NCBI RefSeq assembly: GCF_902753875.1
Contig: NZ_CADDTS010000039.1
Coordinates: 1-62,001, forward strand
Direction: 5' to 3'
Length of the DNA stretch: 62,001 nt
DNA from: Acinetobacter bouvetii
GTDB lineage: Bacteria > Pseudomonadota > Gammaproteobacteria > Pseudomonadales > Moraxellaceae
Shown here: positions 18,672 to 28,620 of the stretch, in pieces
How the letters are laid out: every line of letters begins with the position of its first letter
How positions within the stretch are numbered: the first letter of the stretch is position 1
Translations under genes and position numbers: made by a program
Notes under the pieces: generated by a model
Database searches by the model: none
Seen by the model: the letters and a program-made list of their open reading frames with translations, nothing else
What the model was told of the DNA's origin: nothing

Positions 18672-18989
18672 TTACTTCGCTACCGCCACTGATTCACCGT
18701 TAGATTTGTAAACGCGAGTTTTCACGCCTTCAATCGTTTGGTAACCAACACGGTCAGCCTTTTGGGTTGTAGCATTAAAAATTGCCACGTTAGAGATATG
18801 AAGCGAAGCTTCTTGTGTAACTACAGCGCCTTCAGCACCTGTTGCACGGTTCGGCTTTTGATGCTTCTTAACCAGGTTAAGGCCTTCAACCATAACACGG
18901 TCATTTGAAACAGACAGAACAGTTCCCTGTTTGCCTTTTTCTTTACCTGCGATCACGATTACTTGATCGCCTTTTTTAATCTTAGCCAT
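18672..18989 (-). CDS. rplX: 50S ribosomal protein L24
   Basis: A 105-aa assembly-initiator protein of the large subunit. The KOW motif GDQVIVIAGKEKGKQGTVLS is at the N-terminus and NLVKKHQKPN follows. L24 binds the 5' region of 23S rRNA and borders the exit tunnel. It follows rplN by 9 nt. Confidence 0.97.
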   Translation of the reverse strand: MAKIKKGDQVIVIAGKEKGKQGTVLSVSNDRVMVEGLNLVKKHQKPNRATGAEGAVVTQEASLHISNVAIFNATTQKADRVGYQTIEGVKTRVYKSNGESVAVAK

Positions 18990-18998
18990 GAGTGCCTC

Positions 18999-19367
18999 TT
19001 ATAGAACTTCAGGAGCCAATGAAATAATTTTCATGAACTGTTCAGTACGAAGTTCACGAGTCACTGGTCCGAAAATACGAGTTGCAATCGGCGCTTTGTT
19101 GTTGTTCAAAATAACAGCAGCGTTATCATCAAAACGGATAATAGAACCGTCTGGACGACGTACGCCGAATTTTGTACGTACAACTACAGCATTCATCACG
19201 TCACCTTTTTTAACACGTGCGCGTGGAATAGCTTCTTTTACAGTAACTTTAATAATGTCGCCAACAGAAGCATAACGACGATGTGAACCACCAAGTACTT
19301 TAATACATTGTACGCGGCGAGCACCACTGTTGTCTGCTACGTCTAGCATAGTTTCGGTTTGAATCAT
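18999..19367 (-). CDS. rplN: 50S ribosomal protein L14
   Basis: A 122-aa protein beginning [19 protein letters not shown], the invariant L14 opening. It lies at the subunit interface and is the docking site of the silencing factor RsfS. I chose the ATG at 19367, preceded by GGAGTAGGGC. An in-frame extension to 19400 would run into a hairpin and has no homology. It is the first gene of the spc part, about 90 nt after rpsQ. Confidence 0.96.
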   Translation of the reverse strand: MIQTETMLDVADNSGARRVQCIKVLGGSHRRYASVGDIIKVTVKEAIPRARVKKGDVMNAVVVRTKFGVRRPDGSIIRFDDNAAVILNNNKAPIATRIFGPVTRELRTEQFMKIISLAPEVL

Positions 19368-19386
19368 TGCCCTACTCCAAAACCGA

Positions 19387-19444
19387 GCATCACCGGTCAC
19401 AATTTCGAAAGGCTCAAAGAGTACTCGAAATTAACCGATGATGC
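19387..19444 (-). promoter_or_regulatory. Long RNA hairpin between rpsQ and rplN
   Basis: GCATCACCGGTCACAATTTCGA (split here as 19387-19408) can pair with TCGAAATTAACCGATGATGC (19425-19444), leaving a 16-nt loop. Pairing is perfect over GCATCA/TGATGC and TCGAAATT/AATTTCGA, with small internal mismatches. No U-run follows, so it is not a terminator. Possible roles are RNA processing at the S10/spc boundary or a ribosomal-protein binding site; both are inference. Confidence 0.55.
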
Positions 19445-19459
19445 AACAGATACGTCTAA

Positions 19460-19717
19460 TTACTCAGCAGCAGCTTCAACAACTTCAACTAGAGTCCAAG
19501 ACTTAGTTTTAGAAATTGGGCGGCTTTCTTTGATAGTCACAACGTCGCCAGTTTTAGCAGTGTTGTTCTCATCGTGAGCGTGTAATTTAGTTGAACGGCG
19601 GATTGATTTGCCATACAACGGGTGTTGAACGCGGCGTTCGATAAGTACAACGATAGACTTGTCCATCTTGTCGCTTACGACTTTACCGGTTAACGTGCGA
19701 ACTGTTTGTTCACTCAT
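19460..19717 (-). CDS. rpsQ: 30S ribosomal protein S17
   Basis: An 85-aa primary 16S rRNA-binding protein. It has the OB-fold core [20 protein letters not shown] and the signature [18 protein letters not shown]. Its ATG overlaps the rpmC stop by 4 nt (ATGA), which implies translational coupling. It is the last gene of the S10 part. Confidence 0.97.
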   Translation of the reverse strand: MSEQTVRTLTGKVVSDKMDKSIVVLIERRVQHPLYGKSIRRSTKLHAHDENNTAKTGDVVTIKESRPISKTKSWTLVEVVEAAAE

Positions 19718-19911
19718 TGTCCGTTCCCCTGTTTTTCGGTAAGGAGTGTCTTGATACGAGCAATAGTCTTACGAGTAAGCGCAACTTCATGCGATTTACC
19801 CAATTGACCAGTTGCTTTAGCCATACGAAGACGGAATTGGTTAAGCTGTTGCTCATCAAGCAAAGCTGTCAACTCTTCTACCGATTTTTCACGTAGATCT
19901 TTAGTTTTCAT
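19714..19911 (-). CDS. rpmC: 50S ribosomal protein L29
   Basis: A 65-aa two-helix protein near the tunnel exit, beginning [18 protein letters not shown] and carrying [13 protein letters not shown]29 with L23 forms part of the docking site for trigger factor and SRP. Its start overlaps the rplP stop by one nt and its end overlaps rpsQ by 4 nt, so all three are coupled. Confidence 0.97.
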   Translation of the reverse strand: MKTKDLREKSVEELTALLDEQQLNQFRLRMAKATGQLGKSHEVALTRKTIARIKTLLTEKQGNGQ

Positions 19912-20324
19912 TACATTACCGTCCGAGTCACGATAGTGGTTTTAAACGGAAGTTTAGCAGCAGCAAGCGTAAATGCTTCACGTGCCAATTCTTCGCTTAC
20001 ACCTTCCATTTCGTACAAGATCTTACCTGGTTTGATTTGGCAAACCCAGTACTCCACAGAACCTTTACCTTTACCCATACGAACTTCTAATGGTTTTTCA
20101 GTAATTGGCTTGTCCGGGAATACACGGATAAAGATCTTACCACCACGTTTTACACGACGGCTGATTGTACGACGCGCAGCTTCAATTTGACGAGCTGTCA
20201 TTTGACCACGCTCAACAGATTTAAGTGCGATAGAACCGAAAGATACAGTGCTACCACGATGCGCTAGACCAGTGTTACGGCCTTTTTGAACCTTACGGAA
20301 CTTAGTACGTTTAGGTTGCAACAT
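19911..20324 (-). CDS. rplP: 50S ribosomal protein L16
   Basis: A 137-aa protein starting [19 protein letters not shown]. Signatures [20 protein letters not shown] and [12 protein letters not shown] are present. L16 organises the A-site region of the peptidyl-transferase centre and helps tRNA accommodation. Three nt separate it from rpsC. Confidence 0.97.
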   Translation of the reverse strand: MLQPKRTKFRKVQKGRNTGLAHRGSTVSFGSIALKSVERGQMTARQIEAARRTISRRVKRGGKIFIRVFPDKPITEKPLEVRMGKGKGSVEYWVCQIKPGKILYEMEGVSEELAREAFTLAAAKLPFKTTIVTRTVM

Positions 20325-20327
20325 GGA

Positions 20328-21080
20328 TTATTCTCCTTTTTCAGCAGAACGATCATTGCGACGACCACGACGCTCTTGACCTTCACCACGACCGCGACCA
20401 CGTTTAGCTGGACGTTCTTCAGCAGGAGCAGGGTTCATGACTTGTTTCATGCCACCTAAGATCTCGCCACGGAAAATCCAAACTTTAACACCAATCGTAC
20501 CGTAAGTAGTTTCAGCACGCATAGTAGCGTAGTCGATGTCTGCACGAAGTGTATGCAAAGGTACACGACCTTCACGATACCATTCAGTACGCGCAATCTC
20601 AGCACCGCCTAAACGACCAGAAACTTCAACTTTGATACCTTTAGCACCAGCACGCATAGAGTTTTGAACCGCACGCTTCATAGCACGACGGAACATTACA
20701 CGTTTTTCTAATTGAGAAGCGATAGCTTCAGCAACTAAACGAGCGTCTAAGTCTGGGCGATCGATTTCGTTGATGCTTACTTGCGCAGGAACACCCATAA
20801 TAGATGTTAATTCGCGTTGTAATTTCTCAATGTCTTCGCCTTTTTTACCGATTACGATACCAGGACGAGCAGTGCTAATCGTAATTTTAGCAGCGCCTGT
20901 TGGACGTTCGATAAGAATATTGCTAACCATTGCATTCTTAAGTTTTTTAGTCAAAAACTCACGAACTTGCAAATCTTTAAGCAAGTATTCAGCGTATTGT
21001 TTCGGATTCGCATACCAGTTAGCGTTATGACGTTTCACAACACCTAGGCGGATACCGATTGGATGAACCTTCTGACCCAT
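20328..21080 (-). CDS. rpsC: 30S ribosomal protein S3
   Basis: A 250-aa protein. It starts [19 protein letters not shown], has the KH domain with [15 protein letters not shown], and the C-terminal S3 domain with [21 protein letters not shown]3 lines the mRNA entry tunnel. It is about 17 residues longer than the E. coli protein because of a basic, RG-rich tail ([17 protein letters not shown]). It starts one nt after the rplV stop. Confidence 0.97.
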   Translation of the reverse strand: MGQKVHPIGIRLGVVKRHNANWYANPKQYAEYLLKDLQVREFLTKKLKNAMVSNILIERPTGAAKITISTARPGIVIGKKGEDIEKLQRELTSIMGVPAQVSINEIDRPDLDARLVAEAIASQLEKRVMFRRAMKRAVQNSMRAGAKGIKVEVSGRLGGAEIARTEWYREGRVPLHTLRADIDYATMRAETTYGTIGVKVWIFRGEILGGMKQVMNPAPAEERPAKRGRGRGEGQERRGRRNDRSAEKGE

Positions 21081-21081
21081 A

Positions 21082-21411
21082 TCAAACCCCTACCTTAACG
21101 GTGATGTGACAAGTACGCTTAGTAATACGATCTGCACGGCCTTTCGCACGTGGCATAATACGTTTAAGGCTGATGCCTTCATCAACGTAAATCGTAGATA
21201 CTTTAAGGTCGTCTACATCTAAACTGTTATTATGTTCAGCGTTTGCAATTGCAGATTCCAACGCTTTTTTCACTAAAACTGCAGCTTTTTTGTTGCTGAA
21301 GTTCAAGACATTTAAAGCGTGAGCAACAGATTTGCCACGGATTAGATCTGCAACCAAACGAGCTTTTTGTGCCGAGATAGCGGCACCGCGTAATTTAGCA
21401 GTAACTTCCAT
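21082..21411 (-). CDS. rplV: 50S ribosomal protein L22
   Basis: A 109-aa protein whose long beta-hairpin lines the exit tunnel, where macrolide-resistance changes occur. It reads [20 protein letters not shown] at the start and [14 protein letters not shown] in the hairpin. Two ATGs are adjacent; I prefer the second (21411) because AAGGTG is then 5 nt away and it aligns with MET-IAK of E. coli L22. Confidence 0.96.
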   Translation of the reverse strand: MEVTAKLRGAAISAQKARLVADLIRGKSVAHALNVLNFSNKKAAVLVKKALESAIANAEHNNSLDVDDLKVSTIYVDEGISLKRIMPRAKGRADRITKRTCHITVKVGV

Positions 21412-21420
21412 CATAGCACC

Positions 21421-21696
21421 TTAACGTTTAGATTTCTTGTCAACACCGTGACCACGATAGGTACGAGTTGGCGCGAATTCACCGAGTTTATGACCAACCA
21501 TATGCTCAGATACGATCACTGGAACATGGTTACGACCATTGTGAACAGAAATTGTTAAACCAACAAAATCTGGGAGGATCATCGAACGACGCGACCAAGT
21601 TTTGATCGGCTTGCGAGAGTTACTCGCTACAGCCGCTTCAACCTTAGCGAACAAGTGCGCATCGACGAATGGGCCTTTTTTCAGAGAACGAGGCAT
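21421..21696 (-). CDS. rpsS: 30S ribosomal protein S19
   Basis: A 91-aa head protein, beginning [15 protein letters not shown] and carrying the signature [20 protein letters not shown] with the basic end DKKSKR. S19 forms the S13-S19 dimer contacting the A-site finger. It lies between rplB and rplV. Confidence 0.97.
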   Translation of the reverse strand: MPRSLKKGPFVDAHLFAKVEAAVASNSRKPIKTWSRRSMILPDFVGLTISVHNGRNHVPVIVSEHMVGHKLGEFAPTRTYRGHGVDKKSKR

Positions 21697-21715
21697 TGTC
21701 AGATTCCTTTACTTG

Positions 21716-22540
21716 TTACTTAACGCGACGGTCGCGAATGATCATCTTAGTCGTACGCTTATTGGTACGTGTCTTGTACCCTTTAGCTTTTTGACCCCAT
21801 GGGCTTACAGGTTGAATACCTTTGTTACGCCCTTCACCACCACCGTGTGGATGGTCAACCGGGTTCATCGCCATACCACGAACGGTAGGACGAACACCAC
21901 GCCAGCGTGATGCACCTGCTTTACCAAGTGAACGAAGGTTGCTTTCTGAGTTAGATACTTCACCTAACACAGCGCGACATTCAACGTGTACTTTACGCAT
22001 TTCGCCTGAACGTAGACGAATAATTGCGTAAGAACCGTCACGACCCAACAATTGAGCAGATGTACCAGCAGAACGCATTAATTGCGCGCCTTTACCGATT
22101 TTAAGCTCGATGTTGTGAAGAGTAGAACCGATAGGCATGTTACGAAGTGGCAAGCAGTTACCTGGACGGATTGGAGCATCGTTACCAGATTGTACTTTAT
22201 CGCCAGCACGTAAACCTTTAGGCGCAATGATGTAACGACGTTCACCGTCTGCATATTTCAATAAAGCAATATGCGATGTACGGTTAGGATCGTATTCAAT
22301 ACGCTCTACAACAGCAGGAATGCCATCTTTGTTACGTTTGAAGTCAACGATACGGTAGTGTTGTTTATGACCACCACCAACGTGACGAGTCGTAATGTGA
22401 CCGTTGTTGTTACGACCGCCAGTACGTTTTTTAGCTTCAACCAACGGAGCATAAGGTGCGCCTTTGTGAAGATGGTCGTGAACGACTTTCTCTACAAAGC
22501 GACGTCCTGGTGACGTTGGCTTACATTTTTGAATAGGCAT
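21716..22540 (-). CDS. rplB: 50S ribosomal protein L2
   Basis: A 274-aa protein, one of the largest and most conserved of the 50S. It starts [20 protein letters not shown], has the SH3-like middle, and ends in the signature [17 protein letters not shown], whose His is near the peptidyl-transferase centre. L2 is needed for subunit association. It follows rplW by 11 nt. Confidence 0.98.
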   Translation of the reverse strand: MPIQKCKPTSPGRRFVEKVVHDHLHKGAPYAPLVEAKKRTGGRNNNGHITTRHVGGGHKQHYRIVDFKRNKDGIPAVVERIEYDPNRTSHIALLKYADGERRYIIAPKGLRAGDKVQSGNDAPIRPGNCLPLRNMPIGSTLHNIELKIGKGAQLMRSAGTSAQLLGRDGSYAIIRLRSGEMRKVHVECRAVLGEVSNSESNLRSLGKAGASRWRGVRPTVRGMAMNPVDHPHGGGEGRNKGIQPVSPWGQKAKGYKTRTNKRTTKMIIRDRRVK

Positions 22541-22551
22541 AATTCTCGTCC

Positions 22552-22872
22552 TTATTCCGCTGCGCTTTCAGCGGTATCGCCCAAGTCAGCCATTTCAACA
22601 TCTTGGCCAGCTTTCAGGGTGACGTATGCTTTTTTAACATCAGAACGACGTCCTAATGTTTTACCAAAGCGTTTAGTCTTACCTTTAGTGATCGTAGTGT
22701 TAATTTTAACAACTTGAACACCAAAGAGTTGTTCAACTGCTTTTTTGATTTCAAGTTTGTTTGCATCAAGTGCAACTTTAAATACTTGAACACCAGCAGT
22801 CTCACCTAAAACTTGTGCTTTTTCTGAGAATACAGGTCCTTGTAGGACTTGATAGATACGTTCGTTGTTCAT
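22552..22872 (-). CDS. rplW: 50S ribosomal protein L23
   Basis: A 106-aa protein at the tunnel exit, the main contact for trigger factor and SRP. The core [17 protein letters not shown] and [11 protein letters not shown] fit the family. Its ATG overlaps the stop of rplD by 4 nt, so the two are coupled. The C-terminus is acidic. Confidence 0.96.
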   Translation of the reverse strand: MNNERIYQVLQGPVFSEKAQVLGETAGVQVFKVALDANKLEIKKAVEQLFGVQVVKINTTITKGKTKRFGKTLGRRSDVKKAYVTLKAGQDVEMADLGDTAESAAE

Positions 22873-23471
22873 CCGAGTTCTACCTCAATTTTCTTAGCAG
22901 CAGCAACAGACATAACAACTTTATCGAACGCGATCAAGCTTACAGGATCAATCGCAGCAGCATCTACCACATCAACGTGTGGAAGGTTGCGAGCTGCAAG
23001 ATATAGATTCTCATCTACAGCATCAGTAACGATCAATGCGCGAACAGCATTTAAGTCGTTAAGTTTTGCAAGCAATTCTTTAGTTTTTGGAGCAGCAACA
23101 GCAAACTCTTCAACTAATACAAGACGATCTTGGCGAACAAGTTCAGCTAAGATACATTGCATTGCACCGCGGTACATTTTGCGGTTAACTTTTTGAGACC
23201 AATCTTGTGGGCGTGCAGCAAAAGTTTTACCACCACCAACCCAGATAGGGCTACGAATAGAACCCGCACGAGCGCGACCAGTACCTTTTTGACGGAATGG
23301 TTTTTTACCACCGCCAGATACGTCAGCACGTGATTTTTGAGCTTTAGAACCTTGACGACCACCAGCCAAATAAGCTGTAACAACTTGGTGTACAAGAGCT
23401 TCGTTAAACTCACGTCCGAAAGCAACTTCAGACAACTCAACAGCAGAGCCGGAAACAGTATTTAAATTCAC
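22869..23471 (-). CDS. rplD: 50S ribosomal protein L4
   Basis: A 200-aa protein. It has the extended loop [19 protein letters not shown] and [17 protein letters not shown], which reaches into the exit tunnel, and the globular part with [14 protein letters not shown]. In E. coli L4 also represses the S10 operon by transcription attenuation in the leader. The equivalent leader lies at 24493-24660 here. It is 11 nt after rplC. Confidence 0.97.
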   Translation of the reverse strand: MNLNTVSGSAVELSEVAFGREFNEALVHQVVTAYLAGGRQGSKAQKSRADVSGGGKKPFRQKGTGRARAGSIRSPIWVGGGKTFAARPQDWSQKVNRKMYRGAMQCILAELVRQDRLVLVEEFAVAAPKTKELLAKLNDLNAVRALIVTDAVDENLYLAARNLPHVDVVDAAAIDPVSLIAFDKVVMSVAAAKKIEVELG

Positions 23472-23482
23472 GTTATTTCCCC

Positions 23483-24121
23483 TCAGGCCTTGATCGTAGG
23501 ACGAACGATAACGTCGCCACCAGTAGCACCAGGAATCGCACCTTTAACAACAAGAACTGAACGTTCTGCGTCAATAGATACAACTTCAAGACCTTGTACT
23601 GTTACGCGTTCATCACCTAAGTGACCAGCCATTTTCTTGCCTTTGAACACGCGACCAGGAGTTTGGTTTTGACCTGTAGAACCTAAAACACGGTGAGATA
23701 CAGAGTTACCATGAGTCGCATCTTGCGTACGGAAGTTCCAACGCTTAACACCACCTTGGAAACCTTTACCTTTTGATTGACCAGTTACGTCAACAATTTG
23801 ACCTACTGTGAACAAATCAACACCGATAGTTCCGCCAACTTCACGACCTTCAAGCTCAGCTTCTGCAACGCGGAATTCTTTAACCAAACGACCAGCAGCA
23901 ACACCCGCTTTAGCGAAGTGACCTTTTTGAGCGTTAGTTACGCGAGATTCGCGACGTTCACCAGTAGTGATTTGAATCGCTTGATAACCATCAGTTTCAA
24001 GCGTTTTGATTTGAGTGATGCGGTTAGGATCAACCTCAATCACTGTTACAGGTACAGAAACACCAGCATCTGTAAAGATACGGGTCATACCGCACTTGCG
24101 ACCGACTAAACCAATAGCCAT
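23483..24121 (-). CDS. rplC: 50S ribosomal protein L3
   Basis: A 212-aa protein. Signatures [19 protein letters not shown] and [20 protein letters not shown] identify L3; the Gln in the latter stretch is the site methylated by PrmB in E. coli. L3 reaches toward the peptidyl-transferase centre. I chose the ATG at 24121, with AGAGG 9 nt before it; the ATG two codons upstream (24127) is too close to that site. Confidence 0.97.
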   Translation of the reverse strand: MAIGLVGRKCGMTRIFTDAGVSVPVTVIEVDPNRITQIKTLETDGYQAIQITTGERRESRVTNAQKGHFAKAGVAAGRLVKEFRVAEAELEGREVGGTIGVDLFTVGQIVDVTGQSKGKGFQGGVKRWNFRTQDATHGNSVSHRVLGSTGQNQTPGRVFKGKKMAGHLGDERVTVQGLEVVSIDAERSVLVVKGAIPGATGGDVIVRPTIKA

Positions 24122-24180
24122 GTGCATAAACCTCTAAAAAAGCGGCCTAATTAACTTAGAGCGTTAATTAACCGAAAGCC

Positions 24181-24492
24181 TTAACCCAATGCGATCTGAA
24201 CATCAACACCAGCTGCAAGATCTAACTTCATCAACGCATCAACAGTTTTATCTGTAGGTTGAACGATGTCGATCAAACGTTTGTAAGTGCGGATCTCGTA
24301 TTGGTCACGCGCATCTTTGTTAACGTGTGGTGATGTTAAAACGTTGAAACGTTCGATGCGAGTAGGCATCGGAATTGGACCACAAACTTGTGCGCCAGTA
24401 CGTTTTGCTGTTTCTACGATCTCTTGAGCAGATTGATCAATTAAACGATGATCAAAAGACTTAAGACGGATACGAATTCTCTGGTTAGACAT
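24181..24492 (-). CDS. rpsJ: 30S ribosomal protein S10 (NusE)
   Basis: A 103-aa protein beginning [19 protein letters not shown], with [20 protein letters not shown] in the middle. As NusE it also pairs with NusB in antitermination. The ATG at 24492 gives the exact family length; the frame continues 12 codons upstream without homology. It is the first gene of the whole ribosomal block and follows a ~165-nt leader. Confidence 0.97.
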
Positions 24493-24660
24493 ACCAGTTA
24501 ACTCCAAGCCAAATATATAAAGAATCACCCTTGACGCATCTCACCCCACTTTATAGAGGCAAGTGTCAAGAGCAGTGAATTATCACTAAGGTCACGATCG
24601 ATGCCGCGACTGTCACGATGTTAACTACTTTATTCGTAGCCAACCCCCTTTCATCAAAGG
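24493..24660 (-). promoter_or_regulatory. S10 operon mRNA leader (possible L4-responsive)
   Basis: About 165 nt of untranslated leader separate the predicted start point from rpsJ, very close to the 172-nt leader of E. coli through which L4 attenuates the S10 operon. A CCTTT-GATG-AAAGG stem is visible near its 5' end. I did not establish the full L4 fold, so function is inference. Confidence 0.45.
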
Positions 24661-24667
24661 GTCGCTC

Positions 24668-24696
24668 ATTATATCCATTGTTTAATGCATAAGCAA
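24668..24696 (-). promoter_or_regulatory. sigma70 promoter of the S10 ribosomal operon
   Basis: On the minus strand TTGCTT (24696-24691) and a perfect TATAAT (24673-24668) are separated by exactly 17 nt. It is the best promoter match upstream of rpsJ, and start would be near 24660. Confidence 0.75.
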
Positions 24697-24760
24697 ATCC
24701 ATTTTCCTTATTTTGTCCTATTTTTCAAATTATTCGAAAGATCAACTGCTTATAATTTAA

Positions 24761-25498
24761 TCAAGTTGAAGTTTTTTGCAAAACGTACTCTATTGCTTGG
24801 TTTAGTATCTGATTTCCTTGAATAAAGTTACTTTTATTTGAGCTTTTTAACTGTCGTTCTGTTTGTACATATGCTCCTGAAAAGTGATCCAACTCTTCAT
24901 CATTTTCCAAAAACAACTGTAATACCTCTGGTGTAATTTCTGGATGAAATTGAAATCCCAAGACATTTTTTCCAATTTGATACATCTGATTACGGCAAAC
25001 CTCATTTTCTGCCAGATGAATTGCCCCTTTAGGGATTTCAAAGGTTTCACTATGCCATTGCATGACCTTAAACTGTTCTGGCAATTCAAAACACTCTTCC
25101 GGCACACGGTTGACCTTACACACTTCTGTCCAACCTAATTCTTGCTGTTCATTACGTCTGACCGCTGCTCCCAAGGCATTGGCAATTAACTGCCCACCCA
25201 GGCATAAACCAATCGCAGGTTTGCCCATGGATAAGTAACGTCTAATCCAGCGTTTTTCAATTTTTAACCAGGGATAATTAGCTTCATCATTCACGCTCAT
25301 CACCCCACCCATAATGATAAGCAAATCTACATCTTCCACTTGAGGCAAAGCCTCTATGTCGAGTGGCCGATCCACAGGTAAAGCAAAAAATTCCGTTGCA
25401 CTAATTTTAGCGTGGTGTTGTTTTAAAAATTGATAACAACTGCCGAACCCTTCACCAGCAATATGCTGAAAATAATGTACTTTTAAATGCGACTTCAT
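24761..25498 (-). CDS. Class I glutamine amidotransferase-like protein
   Basis: A 245-aa protein with the class I GATase triad: C99 in GLCLGGQ, and H185/E187 in GFQFHPE. It resembles the stand-alone GMP-synthase-glutaminase-like proteins (YfeJ/GuaA-type GATase domain alone). No synthetase domain is attached, so the acceptor of the ammonia, or a gamma-glutamyl substrate in its place, is unknown. It is divergent from metC and transcribed toward the ribosomal leader. The start is the only well-placed ATG. Confidence 0.85.
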   Translation of the reverse strand: MKSHLKVHYFQHIAGEGFGSCYQFLKQHHAKISATEFFALPVDRPLDIEALPQVEDVDLLIIMGGVMSVNDEANYPWLKIEKRWIRRYLSMGKPAIGLCLGGQLIANALGAAVRRNEQQELGWTEVCKVNRVPEECFELPEQFKVMQWHSETFEIPKGAIHLAENEVCRNQMYQIGKNVLGFQFHPEITPEVLQLFLENDEELDHFSGAYVQTERQLKSSNKSNFIQGNQILNQAIEYVLQKTST

Positions 25499-25657
25499 GC
25501 GCCTCCGCCTATTGTTTTAGCTCTGTTATAGGTTTAGCAAGAATGAAGCCAACTTTATGTGCAAATTAACGTTTCTATACATTTCAGCATTTATATAGCC
25601 TAATTGTTGTGATTCTCTTAAGCTAAGAGCAATTTTGATACAACTTAGAGCTGCATC

Positions 25658-26860
25658 TTGAAAAAGAATCCACAAACCGCGCTGATTCATGCACCACGAA
25701 AAGCCCCGCAATATATTTCTACCGTTCAACCTCCCCTGTTTCGTGCATCGACCATCATTTTTGACAACACTGATGCACTATTTAATCGCCACTGGACTGA
25801 TGACTATGACTATAGTTATGGCACCCATGGCACACCCACAACATTCACTTTAGGCGATAACATTGCCCAGATTGAAGGTGGGACTTATTCTTTGCTTGCC
25901 CCTAGTGGTTTATCAGCGATTAACTTGGTCAATTCCTGTTTCTTAAGTCAGGGGGATGAAGTCTGGGTGGCAGATAATATCTATGGGCCAAACATGGAAC
26001 ATCTGCGCAATCTGGAAACGCGTTATGGCATTCGGGTTCAAGTGTATAACCCGATTGACGTAGCTACATTCCAGCCCACAGAGAAAGCCAAGCTGCTGTG
26101 GTTGGAAGCAGCAGGTTCAGTCACTTTAGAATTTCCAGATTTGACTGGTCTGGTGAAAAAAGCTCAAGCGCACAACATTCTTACCGCTTTGGACAATACC
26201 TGGGGCGCGGGACTAGCATTTAACGCCTTCGATTTTGGCGACGAACATTTAAGTGTGGATATAAGCGTGCATGCCCTGACTAAGTATCCAAGTGGTGGCG
26301 GAGATATTCTGATGGGCTCAGTCGTAACCCGTGATAAGAAGCTGCATCACCAACTGTTTCGTGCCCATGCCATCCAAGGCATTAGCGTGTCCGGTGATGA
26401 TGTCGCTCAGGTACAACGCAGTCTGGCATCGATGCAACTTCGCTATCAGCATCAATCTCAAAGCTGCTTAACACTATTAGATTGGCTCAAACAACAACCG
26501 GAGTTTGTTCAGGTCTTGCACCCTGCCGATGAGGCTTCAGCTGGACATGAATACTGGAAAGAAATTTGTAGCGATGGGCAAAGTGCCGGCTTGGTCAGTG
26601 TAATCTTTAAACCTGAATATACGCTAAAAGATATCCGGGCTTTCTGCGATGCACTGCAACTGTTTAAACTGGGCTTTAGCTGGGGTGGTCCGGTCAGTCT
26701 GGTCATGCTATATAACCTGAGCGATATGCGGGTGTTGGCACATACACATTTACAACAAGGTTTGCTGGTTCGTTTTTGTATAGGACTAGAACATCCTGCA
26801 GATTTGATACAAGATATAGAAAATGCGCTAAAACAATTGAATACGCAAAAACTCGAATAG
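25658..26860 (+). CDS. metC: Cystathionine beta-lyase
   Basis: A 400-aa PLP enzyme of the Cys/Met metabolism family, cleaving cystathionine to homocysteine, pyruvate and ammonia. The early STVQPPLFRASTIIF, the YGTHGTPTTF (Tyr/Arg-loop region), and SVHALTKYPSGGGD with the Schiff-base Lys K209 are present. The start is an unusual TTG at 25658: no ATG lies in frame before the conserved N-terminus, and the reading frame begins with the family motif. MetC and MetB/MetZ relatives are hard to separate; the SWGGPVSL near the C-terminus favours MetC. Confidence 0.88.
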   Translation: MKKNPQTALIHAPRKAPQYISTVQPPLFRASTIIFDNTDALFNRHWTDDYDYSYGTHGTPTTFTLGDNIAQIEGGTYSLLAPSGLSAINLVNSCFLSQGDEVWVADNIYGPNMEHLRNLETRYGIRVQVYNPIDVATFQPTEKAKLLWLEAAGSVTLEFPDLTGLVKKAQAHNILTALDNTWGAGLAFNAFDFGDEHLSVDISVHALTKYPSGGGDILMGSVVTRDKKLHHQLFRAHAIQGISVSGDDVAQVQRSLASMQLRYQHQSQSCLTLLDWLKQQPEFVQVLHPADEASAGHEYWKEICSDGQSAGLVSVIFKPEYTLKDIRAFCDALQLFKLGFSWGGPVSLVMLYNLSDMRVLAHTHLQQGLLVRFCIGLEHPADLIQDIENALKQLNTQKLE

Positions 26861-26887
26861 TTCAATAAGAAAGAGACAGGAAAATAT

Positions 26888-28471
26888 ATGGGTACACCAA
26901 TCGTTATTGCCAAGAAAACCACCAATACACAGCAAGATATTGTTTTACATTCCCAGTTTGCCAACCGTCATGGCTTGATTGCCGGGGCAACAGGAACCGG
27001 TAAAACTGTGACCTTAAAGGTATTGGCCGAAAGTTTTTCCCGTATTGGTGTACCTGTCTTTCTCGCCGATGCCAAAGGTGATGTGTCCAGCTTAGCCAAA
27101 GCCGGTGAAAGCACCCCCAAGTTTGAAGAACGACTAAAAGTGCTGAATGTGGAATCGGTTCCTTTTACGGCTTCACCGGTGGTGTTTTGGGATCTGTTCG
27201 GTCAGCAAGGCCATCCTATTCGCACCACTATCTCTGAAATTGGGCCGTTATTACTGGCGCAAATGCTGAATCTGAATGATACGCAGGAAGGTGTACTTTC
27301 AGCCGTCTTTCGCATTGCCGATGATCAGGGCTTATTGCTGATTGACTTTAAAGATCTCAAAGCCATGCTGAGTTATGTCAGCGAGCATGCCGCCGAGTTT
27401 AAAGCGGAATATGGCAATCTTTCTCCAGCCAGCTTAGGGTCCATTCAACGCAATTTACTGGCACTTGCTGATCAGGGCGGTGATCAATTCTTTGGTGAGC
27501 CAAGTTTAAATATTCTGGATTTCATTCAGACTGATAGTCAGGGCCGCGGCATCATCAACCTACTGGCGGCTGACAAGCTGATGAATACCCCCAAACTCTA
27601 TGCCACCTTCCTGTTGTGGATGCTGTCCGAGTTATTTGAACAGCTGCCAGAAGTGGGCGATATGGACAAGCCGAAACTGGTGTTCTTTTTCGATGAAGCA
27701 CATTTACTGTTTGATAATGCCAGTCCCGCACTACAAGAAAAAATTGAACAGGTGGTACGCCTGATCCGCTCCAAAGGCGTGGGTATTTATTTTGTCACCC
27801 AAAACCCGCTGGATCTGCCGGAAAGTGTTTTGGGACAATTGGGCAACCGGGTGCAACATGCCTTGCGCGCCTTCACCCCGAAAGACCAGAAAGCAGTCAA
27901 AACTGCCGCAGATACCTTCCGTGCCAATCCTGAATTCAATGTCGATCAGGCCATTACTGAACTAGGCGTGGGTGAAGCCCTGATCAGTTGTCTGGATGAG
28001 CAAGGTACACCGCAAATGGTGGAACGTGGCTGGGTGATGCCGCCCTACTCTGCCTTTAGCCCGATTGCGGCTGAAGAACGCAAAGTCCTGATGAGCCAAA
28101 GCATGGTTGCAGGAATCTATGAACAGAGCCTGGATCGTGAAAGTGCATTTGAAATGTTGCAACAGAAAGTCGAACAACGTCAGCAACAGGCCGTCGCCGA
28201 TGAGCAGGCGAAATTGCAAGCCAAAGAACAGGAAGCCTTAGCCAAACAGCAAGCCAAAGAAGCCGAGACACAAGCTAAGCAGCAGGCACGTGAACAAGAA
28301 CGCATTGCACGCGAGCAAGAAAAAGAAGCTGAACGTGCAGCCAAACAACGTGAAAAATTCACACAGGACATTGTCGGCACATTCGCCAAAAGCGCTGCCC
28401 GCAGTTTGGGTGGCAGCACTGGGCAGAAAATCGTGCGTGGTTTACTGGGTTCGCTATTTGGTAAACGATAA
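26888..28471 (+). CDS. HerA-like (DUF853) ATPase, YjgR family
   Basis: A 527-aa P-loop ATPase. Walker A is GATGTGKT (33-40), ADAKGD follows strand 2, and Walker B is [10 protein letters not shown] around 265-275. The [18 protein letters not shown] region is the HerA/FtsK-like sensor. Residues ~410-485 form a long Gln/Glu/Ala-rich coiled coil (repeats of KQQAKEAE type). The family (E. coli YjgR) is widespread but its cellular role is not established. It follows metC by 27 nt with GAGACAGGA before the ATG, so the two may be co-transcribed. A strong palindrome terminator follows. Confidence 0.85.
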   Translation: MGTPIVIAKKTTNTQQDIVLHSQFANRHGLIAGATGTGKTVTLKVLAESFSRIGVPVFLADAKGDVSSLAKAGESTPKFEERLKVLNVESVPFTASPVVFWDLFGQQGHPIRTTISEIGPLLLAQMLNLNDTQEGVLSAVFRIADDQGLLLIDFKDLKAMLSYVSEHAAEFKAEYGNLSPASLGSIQRNLLALADQGGDQFFGEPSLNILDFIQTDSQGRGIINLLAADKLMNTPKLYATFLLWMLSELFEQLPEVGDMDKPKLVFFFDEAHLLFDNASPALQEKIEQVVRLIRSKGVGIYFVTQNPLDLPESVLGQLGNRVQHALRAFTPKDQKAVKTAADTFRANPEFNVDQAITELGVGEALISCLDEQGTPQMVERGWVMPPYSAFSPIAAEERKVLMSQSMVAGIYEQSLDRESAFEMLQQKVEQRQQQAVADEQAKLQAKEQEALAKQQAKEAETQAKQQAREQERIAREQEKEAERAAKQREKFTQDIVGTFAKSAARSLGGSTGQKIVRGLLGSLFGKR

Positions 28472-28495
28472 TTCAATAATCTGATTAATAAGTAA

Positions 28496-28531
28496 AAAAT
28501 TATGGGATATTCTTATATCCCATAATTTTTT
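28496..28531 (+). terminator. Terminator after the DUF853 ATPase gene
   Basis: AAATTATGGGATA and TATCCCATAATTT form a 13-bp stem with a short loop, followed by a T-run on the plus strand (and preceded by A-run, so partly bidirectional). Confidence 0.85.
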
Positions 28532-28553
28532 TATGGTTTTTAAATTCATCCTA

Positions 28554-28582
28554 TTGTCAAAGCACTTTATAAGATGTATTTT
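28554..28582 (+). promoter_or_regulatory. Promoter of hmp
   Basis: TTGTCA (28554-28559) and TATTTT (28577-28582) are 17 nt apart. The NsrR operator covers the spacer and the -10, so a bound repressor would block RNA polymerase. Confidence 0.6.
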
Positions 28583-28597
28583 AAATACATCTTATAA
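28567..28597. promoter_or_regulatory. NsrR operator in front of hmp
   Basis: A 31-nt perfect inverted repeat, arms TTATAAGATGTATTT (28567-28581) and its complement (28583-28597) around a single T. Its core AAGATGTATTT-T-AAATACATCTT matches the published NsrR consensus, an 11-1-11 palindrome. hmp begins 23 nt downstream and nsrR follows hmp, which makes NO-dependent repression by NsrR very likely. Confidence 0.88.
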
Positions 28598-28620
28598 ATA
28601 ACCGCCATGAGAGATCAAAC

